Shown: positions 1 to 7,772 of the stretch, one piece after another
How the letters are laid out: every line of letters starts with the position of its first letter
Position numbering within the stretch: position 1 is the stretch's first letter
Origin: Alphaproteobacteria bacterium
GTDB taxonomy: Bacteria; Pseudomonadota; Alphaproteobacteria; Rhizobiales; Xanthobacteraceae
Length of the DNA: 50,363 bases
Direction of reading: 5' to 3'
NCBI GenBank assembly: GCA_005884765.1
Contig: VAZV01000139.1
Coordinates: forward strand, 1-50,363
Made by a program: the position numbers and the translations under genes
The notes under the pieces: generated by a model
What the model was told of the DNA's origin: nothing
What the model saw: the letters and a program-made list of their open reading frames with translations, nothing else
Database searches by the model: none

Positions 1-606
1 CGGTCGATCTCGACCAAGGACGTCGCCATCGCAGCCCAGTTCAAGCAGGGCAAGACGATCTCAGGGCGCGGTATCTTCCTCGTGCCGCTGTCCGACGTTG
101 ATCCCGAGACCGGCGAAATGTCGCCGGCCACCTGCTATGCGCATGCCTGCCTGGTCGCAGAGGTCGAGGTCGACGACGAGACCGGTGAAGTTGCCATGGT
201 ACGCATGGATAGCGCCTACGAGTTGGGGCGCGCGCTCAACCCGCGGCTTGTCGAGCAACAGCTCGTGGGCGGCGCCTGGATGGGCGTCAGCCACGCGCTC
301 TATGAAACGACCGAGCCGTACTACCCCGATTCCAGTCACGGGCCGCGCGACTTCGTCGAATATCTGATGCCCGGCCCCGGCGATATCTGCCCGCACGATA
401 TTGCAGTCCTGGAACGTCCGGCCGCCGACGGACCGTTTGGAGCCAAGGGACCGGGAGAAATGTGTGCCAATCCGGCGTTGCCCGCCGTCGCCAACGCCAT
501 CTTCAACGCGGTCGGCGTTCGCATCGATGAATTGCCGATCACGCCGGAAAAGGTCTTGCGGGCGATCAAGGCCCAGGGCGGCGCGCGGTCGCAACCGCGG
601 CGTTGA
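1..606 (+). CDS. Molybdenum hydroxylase large subunit (CoxL/xanthine dehydrogenase family), C-terminal part
   Basis: The reading frame is open from the first base, so the 5' end lies outside the window; about 201 C-terminal residues are visible. The family binds the molybdopterin cofactor and hydroxylates its substrate, or oxidises CO in true CoxL. The motif GAKGPGEM contains the glutamate (codon 457-459) that matches the conserved active-site Glu of the family, and it is followed by the usual NPALPAVANAIFNAVG helix. The loop that separates true CO dehydrogenase (AYRCSFR) from other hydroxylases lies upstream and cannot be checked. CoxD- and CoxE-like genes follow directly, as in cox operons. 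The family is clear; the substrate is unknown. Confidence 0.9.
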   Translation, partial: RSISTKDVAIAAQFKQGKTISGRGIFLVPLSDVDPETGEMSPATCYAHACLVAEVEVDDETGEVAMVRMDSAYELGRALNPRLVEQQLVGGAWMGVSHALYETTEPYYPDSSHGPRDFVEYLMPGPGDICPHDIAVLERPAADGPFGAKGPGEMCANPALPAVANAIFNAVGVRIDELPITPEKVLRAIKAQGGARSQPRR

Positions 607-614
607 GGCATGGC

Positions 615-1496
615 ATGACGGTCCGCAGCGACATCGTCGGCATTGACAGCCCGGAGGCGCTGGAAAAGGCGTTGCGCGCGGCCTACTACCTGGCGGACGA
701 GGGTCTTGCGACCGCGGCCTACCTCGCCCTCGCGCTCGGCAAACCGCTGCTGCTTGAAGGTTCGCCCGGCGTCGGCAAGACCGAGGCGGCCAAAGCCATT
801 GCGGCGGTGCTGGCGCGCCGGTTGATCCGTCTGCAATGCTACGAGGGAATTGACGCGGCGGCCGCTCTTTACGAATGGAACTATCCGCGCCAGATGCTGG
901 CGATCCGCCAGGCCGGTGACGAGACTATCGACATATATGGCGAGTCGTTCCTGATCGAACGGCCGATGCTGGCGGCGGTGCGCGCGCCGGACTCGACGGT
1001 GCTGCTAATCGACGAGATCGACCGATCGGACCAGGAGTTCGAGGCGTTCCTGCTTGAGTTTCTCTCTGACTTTCAGATTTCCATCCCCGAGCGCGGTACC
1101 GTACGCGCTGTGGAACGTCCGGTTGTCGTCTTGACGTCGAACCGGACGCGGGACTTGCACGAAGCGCTGCGCCGCCGCTGCGTCTATCACTGGATCGACT
1201 ATCCGACCCCCGAGCACGAGGCCCGTATTGTAATGATACGAGCGTCTAGGGTCGCTGAATCGACTGCGCGGGCGGTCGTCGCCGCCGTCGGCAAGCTGCG
1301 AAGAGAACCGCTCAGCAAAGCCCCCGGCATTGCCGAAGCCGTCGACTGGGCGGAGGCCGCAACGCTGCTCTACAAGGGCGGAGCTAGATGGCCTGATGCA
1401 TTCAAACGATCGATCGGCGTTGCGCTCAAGGATGAGGAGGATATCCATTTCATTTCGCCCCGGCTCGACGCTCTGCTGGCGGAGGCTGCCGGGTGA
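615..1496 (+). CDS. MoxR/CoxD-type AAA+ ATPase, Mo-hydroxylase maturation factor
   Basis: A 293-residue cytoplasmic AAA+ protein. Walker A is GSPGVGKT (residues 49-56) and Walker B is VLLIDE (129-134); a sensor-like VVVLTSN segment follows. In cox operons the CoxD ATPase acts with CoxE to insert sulfur and copper into the Mo-Cu active site, and MoxR relatives generally pair with a VWA-domain protein, as here. The ATG at 615 is chosen over an in-frame TTG at 603 because the TTG overlaps the end of the upstream gene. Its end overlaps the next gene by four bases, which indicates translational coupling. The family assignment is firm; the maturation role is inferred from context. Confidence 0.88.
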   Translation: MTVRSDIVGIDSPEALEKALRAAYYLADEGLATAAYLALALGKPLLLEGSPGVGKTEAAKAIAAVLARRLIRLQCYEGIDAAAALYEWNYPRQMLAIRQAGDETIDIYGESFLIERPMLAAVRAPDSTVLLIDEIDRSDQEFEAFLLEFLSDFQISIPERGTVRAVERPVVVLTSNRTRDLHEALRRRCVYHWIDYPTPEHEARIVMIRASRVAESTARAVVAAVGKLRREPLSKAPGIAEAVDWAEAATLLYKGGARWPDAFKRSIGVALKDEEDIHFISPRLDALLAEAAG

Positions 1497-2614
1497 GCAC
1501 CCAACCTCAACTACCGCGGGCCGCTCAGGTCTTTATTTCCTTCGCTGGGTTGTTGCGTGCGAACGGATTTGCGGTGGCGCCTGAGCAGACCACGGCATTT
1601 CTTGCCGCGATAGATCTGCTCGGACCGCGCAGCCTCGAGCACATCCGTAAAGCCGGGCTGGCGACGCTCGCACCACCCCCGGAACGCCGCGCAACCTATG
1701 ACCGGCTGTTCGACTTTCATTTCCGCAGCGGCGAGCAAATCGATCAGGACGGGGTTGATGACGACGAGGACATCGTTCGCTTGCAGGAGGAAGCACGCGG
1801 TGATGACGAGGCTCTGCTTGCCGACGAGGCCAACGAGTCGGGCTTCACGGCCACGCGCGCGGAGATCCTGGTCGAGCGTCGCTTCGCCCATGGTCTTGCA
1901 AGCGAAGCGCTGCGCCGCTTATCGCGCGAGGCGCGTGACCGCCTGCCGCAGCGGAAAGGTTATCGCCGACGGCGTGCGCGGCGCGGCCCCTCGGCTGATC
2001 TGCGTCGCACTTTGCGCGAGATAGTCCGTAACGACGGCGAAATCCTGCATCTCGGACGCCTCAAACGACGTGCGCGACAGCGCAACCTCCTGCTGCTGAT
2101 CGATGTCTCCGGATCGATGAAAGCTCGCACCGACGAGAATATGAAGCTCGCGCACGCGCTCTCGCAAGCTGCCCGCAGTGTCGAGGTGTTCACCTTCGGC
2201 ACAAGGCTCACGCGCGTGACCCGCCCGCTGCGCATTAAGCGCCGCGAGCAGGCGCTGAACGCAGCAGCGCATCTGGTCAGCGACTGGGATGGCGGCACGC
2301 GCATCGGCGACGCGCTGCTGGCGTTTCTCGCCGTGCCGCGCTTCGCCGGCTATGCGCGCGGTGCTACGGTCGTCGTGATCTCTGACGGATTGGAGCGCGG
2401 CGACGCTTCGGCCTTGCGCGATGCGGTGACAAAACTGTCGCGCCGTGCCTGGCGGCTCAGCTGGCTGACGCCGCTTGCGACTGGCTCCGGCTTCACACTG
2501 CAGACGGAAGCGCTGGTGGCGATTCGGCCTTTGGTCGACGATCTCGTTGACGGCGGCTCGAGCGCGGCGATCGTTTCTCATCTCCTGTCGCTTGGACGAA
2601 GGAGAGCGGCATGA
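1493..2614 (+). CDS. CoxE-like von Willebrand factor A (VWA) domain protein
   Basis: A 373-residue protein beginning at a GTG that overlaps the stop of the CoxD-like gene. The first half is charged and acidic (a DDDEDI stretch), followed by a basic linker. The C-terminal half is a VWA domain with a MIDAS metal site, DVSGS (D204, S206, S208). CoxE proteins work with the CoxD ATPase as a chelatase-like pair in maturing molybdenum hydroxylases. The stop codon overlaps the next start (ATGA), so the amidohydrolase downstream is probably co-translated. The CoxE-type assignment rests on the domain order plus the neighbours. Confidence 0.87.
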   Translation: MSTQPQLPRAAQVFISFAGLLRANGFAVAPEQTTAFLAAIDLLGPRSLEHIRKAGLATLAPPPERRATYDRLFDFHFRSGEQIDQDGVDDDEDIVRLQEEARGDDEALLADEANESGFTATRAEILVERRFAHGLASEALRRLSREARDRLPQRKGYRRRRARRGPSADLRRTLREIVRNDGEILHLGRLKRRARQRNLLLLIDVSGSMKARTDENMKLAHALSQAARSVEVFTFGTRLTRVTRPLRIKRREQALNAAAHLVSDWDGGTRIGDALLAFLAVPRFAGYARGATVVVISDGLERGDASALRDAVTKLSRRAWRLSWLTPLATGSGFTLQTEALVAIRPLVDDLVDGGSSAAIVSHLLSLGRRRAA

Positions 2615-3495
2615 CTGGCATAGTCGACGCGCATCATCATATTTGGCGTCAGGCCGACTTGCCCTGGCTGTCCGGTGCGATGCAGCCGCGCGTCTTCGGC
2701 CCTTATGAGCCGATCCAGCGCGATTATTCGGTCCGTGAATATCTCGATGACCTCGCGGGCTTGAACGTCGTTCGCTCGGTCTATGTTCAGACCAATTGGG
2801 CCAAGGACCGCTTCGAGGACGAGGTTGCCTGGGTCGAGGCGACCGCAAAGGAGAGCGGATGGCCCCACGCGATCGTCGCCTTCGCCGACTTCGGCGTCGA
2901 CGACGTCCGCCCGCAGCTCGACCGCCTTGCGCGCTATCCGCTGGTGCGGGGCGTGCGCATGCAGCTACACTGGCACGAAAATCCCCTCTACCGCTTTGCG
3001 GCGCGCCCCGATCTCTGCGCCGATCCCCTGATCCATCGCAATGTTGCCCGCCTCGCCGACTACAGCTTGAGCTTTGACCTGCAGGTGTTTGCGCCGCAGA
3101 TGGCTGACGCCACCGGTCTCGCGGAGGCTTGTCCGAACGTCACCTTCGTCCTGCAGCATGCAGGCATGCTGGAAGATCTTTCGGCGCAAGGCCGCTCTAC
3201 CTGGCGCGCCGGCATGGCTGGCCTTGCAGCCTGTCCCAACGTGGTCTCCAAGCTTTCGGGACTTGGGACATTCATCCACCGCAACGATCCTGCCCATATC
3301 GCCGATGTCCTCGCGCAGACGGTTGCGACGTTTAGTGCCGAGCGTTGCCTGTTCGGCTCGAATTTTCCGATCGAGAAATTGTGGACCGATTACCGCAAAC
3401 TGGTCGAGGCCTACATCGCAGCGGCGGCATCTCTTCGCAGCGAGCAGCGGGATGCGATCTTCAAGACCACCGCCCTGCGCGTCTACCGCCTCTAA
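2611..3495 (+). CDS. Amidohydrolase-2 family TIM-barrel hydrolase (COG3618-like)
   Basis: A 294-residue protein with the family N-terminus DAHHHIW (H8 and H10 are candidate metal ligands), a central LQHAG segment and a late FGSNFP segment. Members hydrolyse lactones such as sugar lactones or pyrone dicarboxylate lactone, and some decarboxylate or open rings. Position 251 is Asn where many members, including the paralog at 31584-32429 (GSDWP), carry the catalytic Asp, so a different metal use or mechanism is possible. It starts with a four-base overlap to CoxE and lies in the same operon as the Mo hydroxylase, which suggests action on the hydroxylated product. Substrate unknown. Confidence 0.82.
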   Translation: MTGIVDAHHHIWRQADLPWLSGAMQPRVFGPYEPIQRDYSVREYLDDLAGLNVVRSVYVQTNWAKDRFEDEVAWVEATAKESGWPHAIVAFADFGVDDVRPQLDRLARYPLVRGVRMQLHWHENPLYRFAARPDLCADPLIHRNVARLADYSLSFDLQVFAPQMADATGLAEACPNVTFVLQHAGMLEDLSAQGRSTWRAGMAGLAACPNVVSKLSGLGTFIHRNDPAHIADVLAQTVATFSAERCLFGSNFPIEKLWTDYRKLVEAYIAAAASLRSEQRDAIFKTTALRVYRL

Positions 3496-3540
3496 GTCAT
3501 AGCGATGCCCGATTGAGAGTGAGAGATTTGGGAGGGACAG

Positions 3541-4389
3541 ATGCCGTTGGAAATCAAGATCCTGGACTATGGCGACATCGAACTGGAGTCGAGCTTCCTT
3601 GTGTTGGGGCGCGACTGCGGCCGGACGCGCCGCGTCCTGACGCTCGGCTTCCTGATCCTGGGCGGCCCTTATCCAGTCGTGGTCGATACCGGCTATCGCT
3701 CCAATCAGATCATGGAAACGCTCGGCATGCGCGGACTGCAGTTTCATGAGAACATGATCGAGAACCAGCTCGCGCGCCACGGCGTGCGAATGGGCGACGT
3801 CCGCTTCGTATGCCACACGCATCTGCATATCGATCACGCAGGCAAGGATGACCTCTTCCCGATGAACACGACGATCGTTCTCAATCGGCGCGAGCTCGAA
3901 TATTCCGTCTCCGGGCTGATGCATCCGCAATATCCGGCTCCGGACATCAAGCATCTGATCGACCGCCTGCACACCAAGAGCGCGCTGCGTTTCCTCGATC
4001 TCGAGTTGACCGGGCCGATCGAACTGATGCCCGGCGTCTATTGCGAGGCCGCCAACGCGCACACCGAGGGCTCGATGAACATCCATGTCCATACCTCAGA
4101 CGGCATCGCGACGATCTGCGGCGACGTGATCTACGATGTCAACGATCAGATCGTGACGCCTTTCAACGAAATCCATGACTGGGAGCCGCGCACGACCGGC
4201 AATCACGGCACGACAAAGAGGGCGGAAAAGGCCGCGATCAAGAAGCTCTTGAGCAACGCGCGCTATCTGCTGCCGGTTCACGACAGGCCTGCCAAGGTCG
4301 AAGGTGGCGTCGTAGTCGGACGGCTGCACGACCAGGTGCCCGGACCTGTAGTTCAAACCTTGCCGCGGCGCGATTGGTTCCCAGCCTAG
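3541..4389 (+). CDS. Metallo-beta-lactamase-fold hydrolase, N-acyl homoserine lactonase family
   Basis: A 282-residue protein with a complete two-zinc site: HTHLHIDH (H94, H96, D98, H99), H174 in NAHTEG, D195 in CGDVIYD and H247 in PVHD. The nearest well-known relatives are AttM/BlcC-type lactonases that open N-acyl homoserine lactones or gamma-butyrolactone. A GGGAGG ribosome site lies just before the ATG. Position within a catabolic operon with two other hydrolases argues for a lactone intermediate of the pathway rather than quorum quenching; that is inference. No signal peptide is seen, so the enzyme is probably cytoplasmic. Confidence 0.85.
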   Translation: MPLEIKILDYGDIELESSFLVLGRDCGRTRRVLTLGFLILGGPYPVVVDTGYRSNQIMETLGMRGLQFHENMIENQLARHGVRMGDVRFVCHTHLHIDHAGKDDLFPMNTTIVLNRRELEYSVSGLMHPQYPAPDIKHLIDRLHTKSALRFLDLELTGPIELMPGVYCEAANAHTEGSMNIHVHTSDGIATICGDVIYDVNDQIVTPFNEIHDWEPRTTGNHGTTKRAEKAAIKKLLSNARYLLPVHDRPAKVEGGVVVGRLHDQVPGPVVQTLPRRDWFPA

Positions 4390-4407
4390 ACACGGGAGGA
4401 TGGACCG

Positions 4408-5979
4408 ATGACGCACGTTACGCTGCGCGGCGAATTCGAAAACCTGATCGATCCCTACGCGCCCGTCGGTCAGGTGGGCACCGGCTTCGATTTTACGGAG
4501 GGACCGATCTGGCATCCGATCGATCACTACCTCCTGTTCTCGGATATGCCGGGTGACGTGCGCCGGCGGTGGGACCCGCGGCGCGGTGTCGTCGAAGTCA
4601 AGCGTCCCTCAAATAAATGCAACGGCATGACCTATGACGCGGAGCTGAACTTGATCGTCTGCGAGCACGCGACGTCATCATTGGTTCGCGAACGGCCCGA
4701 CGGACGACGCGAGGTGCTTGCCTCCCATTTCCAAGGCCAGGAACTCAACAGTCCCAACGATGTCTGCGTGCATTCCTCAGGCGCGATCTATTTTTCCGAC
4801 CCTTGGTACGGCCGCATGCCCGTCTATGGCGTCGAACGGCCGCGCCAGCTCGGTTTTCAAGGCGTCTATCGCGTCGCGCCCGGCGGCGGCGAACCGAAAC
4901 TGCTGGTCGACCGCTATCTGTTCGACCAGCCGAATGGATTGTGCTTCTCGCCCGATGAGCAACGGCTTTACGTAAATGACACCACGCAGGCTCTGATCCG
5001 AGTGTTCGACGTTGAAGCCGACGGCTCGCTCTCCAATACGCGCGTTTTCGCAAGCGGCATCCGTTCCGAGCTCGAGCCCGGCGTGCCCGACGGCATGAAA
5101 TGTGATCAGCGCGGCAATATCTGGGTCACCGCGCCCGGTGGTGTCTGGGTCTACTCGGCAAGCGGCGACCTGCTCGGCAAAGTGCGCCTTCCCGAGCTCG
5201 TCGCCAATCTCGCTTGGGGAGGTTCGGATTTTCGGACCCTCTATTTGACCGCGACGCATTCGGTTTATGCGATCCCAACCAAGGTCGGGCCGCGCCATGA
5301 ACCCTATATGAGCGGCAGACGCGGTAGCGCCGCTACCAATTCCTCCTCGCCAACTTCCAAGCTCACAGAGGGTGATTTGCGCCTGGATCCGCTGCGTTGC
5401 GCGATGATCATTCAGGACCTGCAGAACGACGTGATCATGGATGGCGGGGCGTTCGCGGATTCCGGCGCTCCCGCCCATGCACGTCAGCAGCGGGTCGTCG
5501 AGAACGTCCGTCGCCTGGCGGAGGTCGCGCGCGCTCGCGGTGTTGTCATTATCCATGTCTGGTTCGTTGTCGAAGTGGGGGCGCCGGGCGTCACACTCAA
5601 CGCCCCGCTGTTTGAGGGCCTGGTCGATAGCAAAGCCATGGTGCGCGGCAGCTGGGGCGCGGCCCCGGTTTCAGGACTTGAGCCGATGGCCGGAGACTTC
5701 ATTGTCGAAAAGATGCGCATGAGCGCGTGGGAAGGCACCCGGCTGGAAACGATTCTCAAGGCGACTGGCCGTGACATGATCATCAACACCGGCGCCTGGA
5801 CCAACATGTCGGTCGAGCACACGGCGCGTACCGGAGCAGACAAAGGATTCTTCATAGTCGTGCCGGAAGACTGCTGTTCAACAATGAACGCGGATTGGCA
5901 CAACGCGTCGATCAACTTTGCGCTGCAGAACGTCTCCGTCGTGACCAACGCCGACACAGTGATCAAGGCGCTCGGTTGA
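4408..5979 (+). CDS. Fusion: SMP-30/gluconolactonase domain + isochorismatase-like (cysteine hydrolase) domain
   Basis: A 523-residue protein made of two enzymes usually encoded apart. Residues 1 to about 300 form an SMP-30 beta-propeller lactonase with FTEGPIW (E31), NSPNDV, FDQPNGL and VND (D191), the metal-site positions of the family. A Ser/Thr-rich linker (about 305-325) leads to an isochorismatase-like domain with the catalytic Asp (D337 in IIQDLQND) and Lys (K435). The position of the nucleophilic Cys is Ser468 (TNMSVE where TNxCVE is usual), so this domain may not act as a normal cysteine amidase. An in-frame ATG at 5308 lies in the linker and could give a separate C-terminal product. 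Gene order suggests opening of a lactone or amide intermediate. Confidence 0.85.
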   Translation: MTHVTLRGEFENLIDPYAPVGQVGTGFDFTEGPIWHPIDHYLLFSDMPGDVRRRWDPRRGVVEVKRPSNKCNGMTYDAELNLIVCEHATSSLVRERPDGRREVLASHFQGQELNSPNDVCVHSSGAIYFSDPWYGRMPVYGVERPRQLGFQGVYRVAPGGGEPKLLVDRYLFDQPNGLCFSPDEQRLYVNDTTQALIRVFDVEADGSLSNTRVFASGIRSELEPGVPDGMKCDQRGNIWVTAPGGVWVYSASGDLLGKVRLPELVANLAWGGSDFRTLYLTATHSVYAIPTKVGPRHEPYMSGRRGSAATNSSSPTSKLTEGDLRLDPLRCAMIIQDLQNDVIMDGGAFADSGAPAHARQQRVVENVRRLAEVARARGVVIIHVWFVVEVGAPGVTLNAPLFEGLVDSKAMVRGSWGAAPVSGLEPMAGDFIVEKMRMSAWEGTRLETILKATGRDMIINTGAWTNMSVEHTARTGADKGFFIVVPEDCCSTMNADWHNASINFALQNVSVVTNADTVIKALG

Positions 5980-5992
5980 AAGGCAGGCCACG

Positions 5993-6619
5993 GTGCCAAA
6001 ACTTCTTCATCTTGCCTGCTCGCCGCGCGCTGACTCTGAATCGAGTGCAGGCGCGCGCGTCTTTCTTGATCATTTCCTCCAGGCGCGGCCGGACTGGGAC
6101 GTCGACGTGATGAACCTCTGGAAGGATCACCTCCCGGAATTCGAAGGCTATATCCTGGAGGCCAAATACGCCCGCATCGGCGGGCGGGGCTTCACCGATT
6201 CTCAACGCGATGCCTTTGCGATTGCCGAGCGCATCGCGGTTCGCTTTGCGCTCGCCGAGCGCGTACTGATCTCAACACCAATGTGGAATTTCAGCATTCC
6301 CTACAAGCTGAAACAATGGATCGATGTGATCACGCAGCCCGGACTGACGTTCCGGTTTGATCCGTCGCAAGGATACCTGCCCCTGCTCAAGGACAGGCCG
6401 ACGATCGTGATCCTGGCAAGCGGCAGCGATTTCATCACCGGCATGAACCGCGGCCGCATCGACATGGCGACGCCCTATTTGCGCGAAGCGTTGCGTTTCA
6501 TCGGCGTCAGCGATGTGCGCTTCGTTCCGGTTGGTCCAACCACCGGGCCGATTGACCCGATCCGCATCGCGCGCGAAAGCGCTCATCGGCGATTGGCCGA
6601 AATGGCCGAGCGATTCTGA
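5993..6619 (+). CDS. FMN-dependent NADH-azoreductase/quinone reductase family
   Basis: A 208-residue flavodoxin-like protein. The N-terminal strand MPKLLHLACSPR leads into the FMN phosphate loop, and TPMWNFSIPYKLKQWID is the strongly conserved AzoR signature near the flavin. Members reduce quinones and azo dyes with NAD(P)H. The start is a GTG 13 bases after the upstream stop, and no in-frame ATG fits the N-terminal strand. As the last gene of the operon it may supply reduced flavin or remove a quinone formed in the pathway; this is inference. The family call is firm. Confidence 0.88.
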   Translation: MPKLLHLACSPRADSESSAGARVFLDHFLQARPDWDVDVMNLWKDHLPEFEGYILEAKYARIGGRGFTDSQRDAFAIAERIAVRFALAERVLISTPMWNFSIPYKLKQWIDVITQPGLTFRFDPSQGYLPLLKDRPTIVILASGSDFITGMNRGRIDMATPYLREALRFIGVSDVRFVPVGPTTGPIDPIRIARESAHRRLAEMAERF

Positions 6620-6660
6620 TGCCGGTCAACGGCCCGAAGAAGGCAACCACGGAACGTCGT
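6619..6660 (+). repeat. 42-bp direct repeat, copy A (start of a 19-codon mini-ORF, 6619-6678)
   Basis: This stretch matches 15652-15693 at 35 of 42 bases in the same orientation. Both copies begin with ATG and read as MPVNGPxKAxxERR. The mini-ORF here ends at 6678, and its ATG overlaps the azoreductase stop (TGATG). Of the seven differences, four are silent third-position changes and three change the amino acid. The two copies bracket the arabinose/galactose operon. It may be a short translated peptide, or the trace of a repeated element. Confidence 0.55.
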
Positions 6661-6834
6661 GGGAAAGCGCTAGACTAATCGTGAGCTTTGGTAGCGGGGA
6701 AGAAATTCGAACCGCGACAGCCCAGATGAATGCGAGGCTGCCACCGTTGGTCGTCTCCAGATTTTCTTTGATCTCCAGGTGCACACATCATTCCCCACCA
6801 ACGATGGATTGTTGATAGAGCGATCCAAGACGTG

Positions 6835-7764
6835 CTAACGGCCCCAGCGCAGCACGACGGGGTCGAGCGAACGGGCAAGGTCGATTAGCCCAGCGCGCGT
6901 CGCCGGATGAACCTTTTGCAAGGGATGGCGAACGGCTTCGGAACGAATCACACCACCTTCCTTCATCAGGATCTTGCAGGCCTGCAATCCGCACTGCCGG
7001 TTCTCGTAGTTGATCAGTGGCAGCCAGCGCGCATAAGCCGCCGCCGCCTTTTCCCTCTGCCCGGCGAGAAATGGGTCCACGATCTGCCGGATGCCGTCAG
7101 GATAACCGCCTCCTGTCATGGCACCAGTAGCCCCCGCATCGAGATCCGCCATCAGGGTGATGGCTTCTTCGCCGTCCCAGGGCCCTTCGATGCTGTCGCC
7201 GCCCGCGGCGATGAGATCGCGGAGTTTGGCCGCGGCCATCGGTACCTCGATCTTGAAATAACTGATGTGCGGAATCTCCCTCGCCATCCGCGCCAGCAGA
7301 TCGACCGAGAGCGGCGTTCCCGCGACCGGGGCATCCTGAATCATGATCGGAATATCAATGGCATCGGAGACGACGCGATAGAAATCGAAAATGCCTTTTT
7401 CGGCAACGCGGAAAGTCGCTCCGTGATAAGGCGGCATGATCATCACCATGGCGGCACCAGCCTCCTGAGCCTGACGGCTGCGCGCAGCACAGATCGATGA
7501 GCTAAAATGGGTTGTCGTCACAATCACGGGCACCCGGCCGCCAACGTGCTTTAGCACTGCGTCCATCACCTGTTCGCGCTCGGCATCGGTCAGCACGAAC
7601 TGCTCGGAGAAGTTGGCCAGAATGCAGATGCCGTTAGAACCGGCGTCGATCATGAAGTCGATACAGCGCCGCTGACCGTCGAGATCGAGCTCCCCGCGAT
7701 CATCGAAGATGGTCGGCGCGACGGGAAAGACACCGCGATAAGGTCTCGTTGCGGTTGGGTTCAT
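6835..7764 (-). CDS. DapA/N-acetylneuraminate lyase-family enzyme, probable L-2-keto-3-deoxyarabonate dehydratase
   Basis: A 309-residue class I TIM-barrel enzyme. K171 in SYFKIE is the Schiff-base lysine. The segment MIQDAPVAGT replaces the YNxP-type Tyr motif of true dihydrodipicolinate synthase, which points to the sugar-acid branch: L-2-keto-3-deoxyarabonate dehydratase (AraD of Azospirillum) or a 2-keto-3-deoxy-galactonate-type aldolase. It is the last gene of the operon, 8 bases after GguB. Together with the sugar 1-dehydrogenase and lactonase upstream it fits the non-phosphorylating L-arabinose route to 2-oxoglutarate semialdehyde. The family is certain; dehydratase versus aldolase is not settled by sequence reading alone. 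Confidence 0.82.
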   Translation of the reverse strand: MNPTATRPYRGVFPVAPTIFDDRGELDLDGQRRCIDFMIDAGSNGICILANFSEQFVLTDAEREQVMDAVLKHVGGRVPVIVTTTHFSSSICAARSRQAQEAGAAMVMIMPPYHGATFRVAEKGIFDFYRVVSDAIDIPIMIQDAPVAGTPLSVDLLARMAREIPHISYFKIEVPMAAAKLRDLIAAGGDSIEGPWDGEEAITLMADLDAGATGAMTGGGYPDGIRQIVDPFLAGQREKAAAAYARWLPLINYENRQCGLQACKILMKEGGVIRSEAVRHPLQKVHPATRAGLIDLARSLDPVVLRWGR

Positions 7765-7772
7765 GATGCGTC

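Noticed and set aside
6741..6807. Inverted repeat CCACCGTTGGT / ACCAACGATGG between convergent operons
   Set aside because: A 45-base loop, one mismatch and no T-run make a terminator unlikely.
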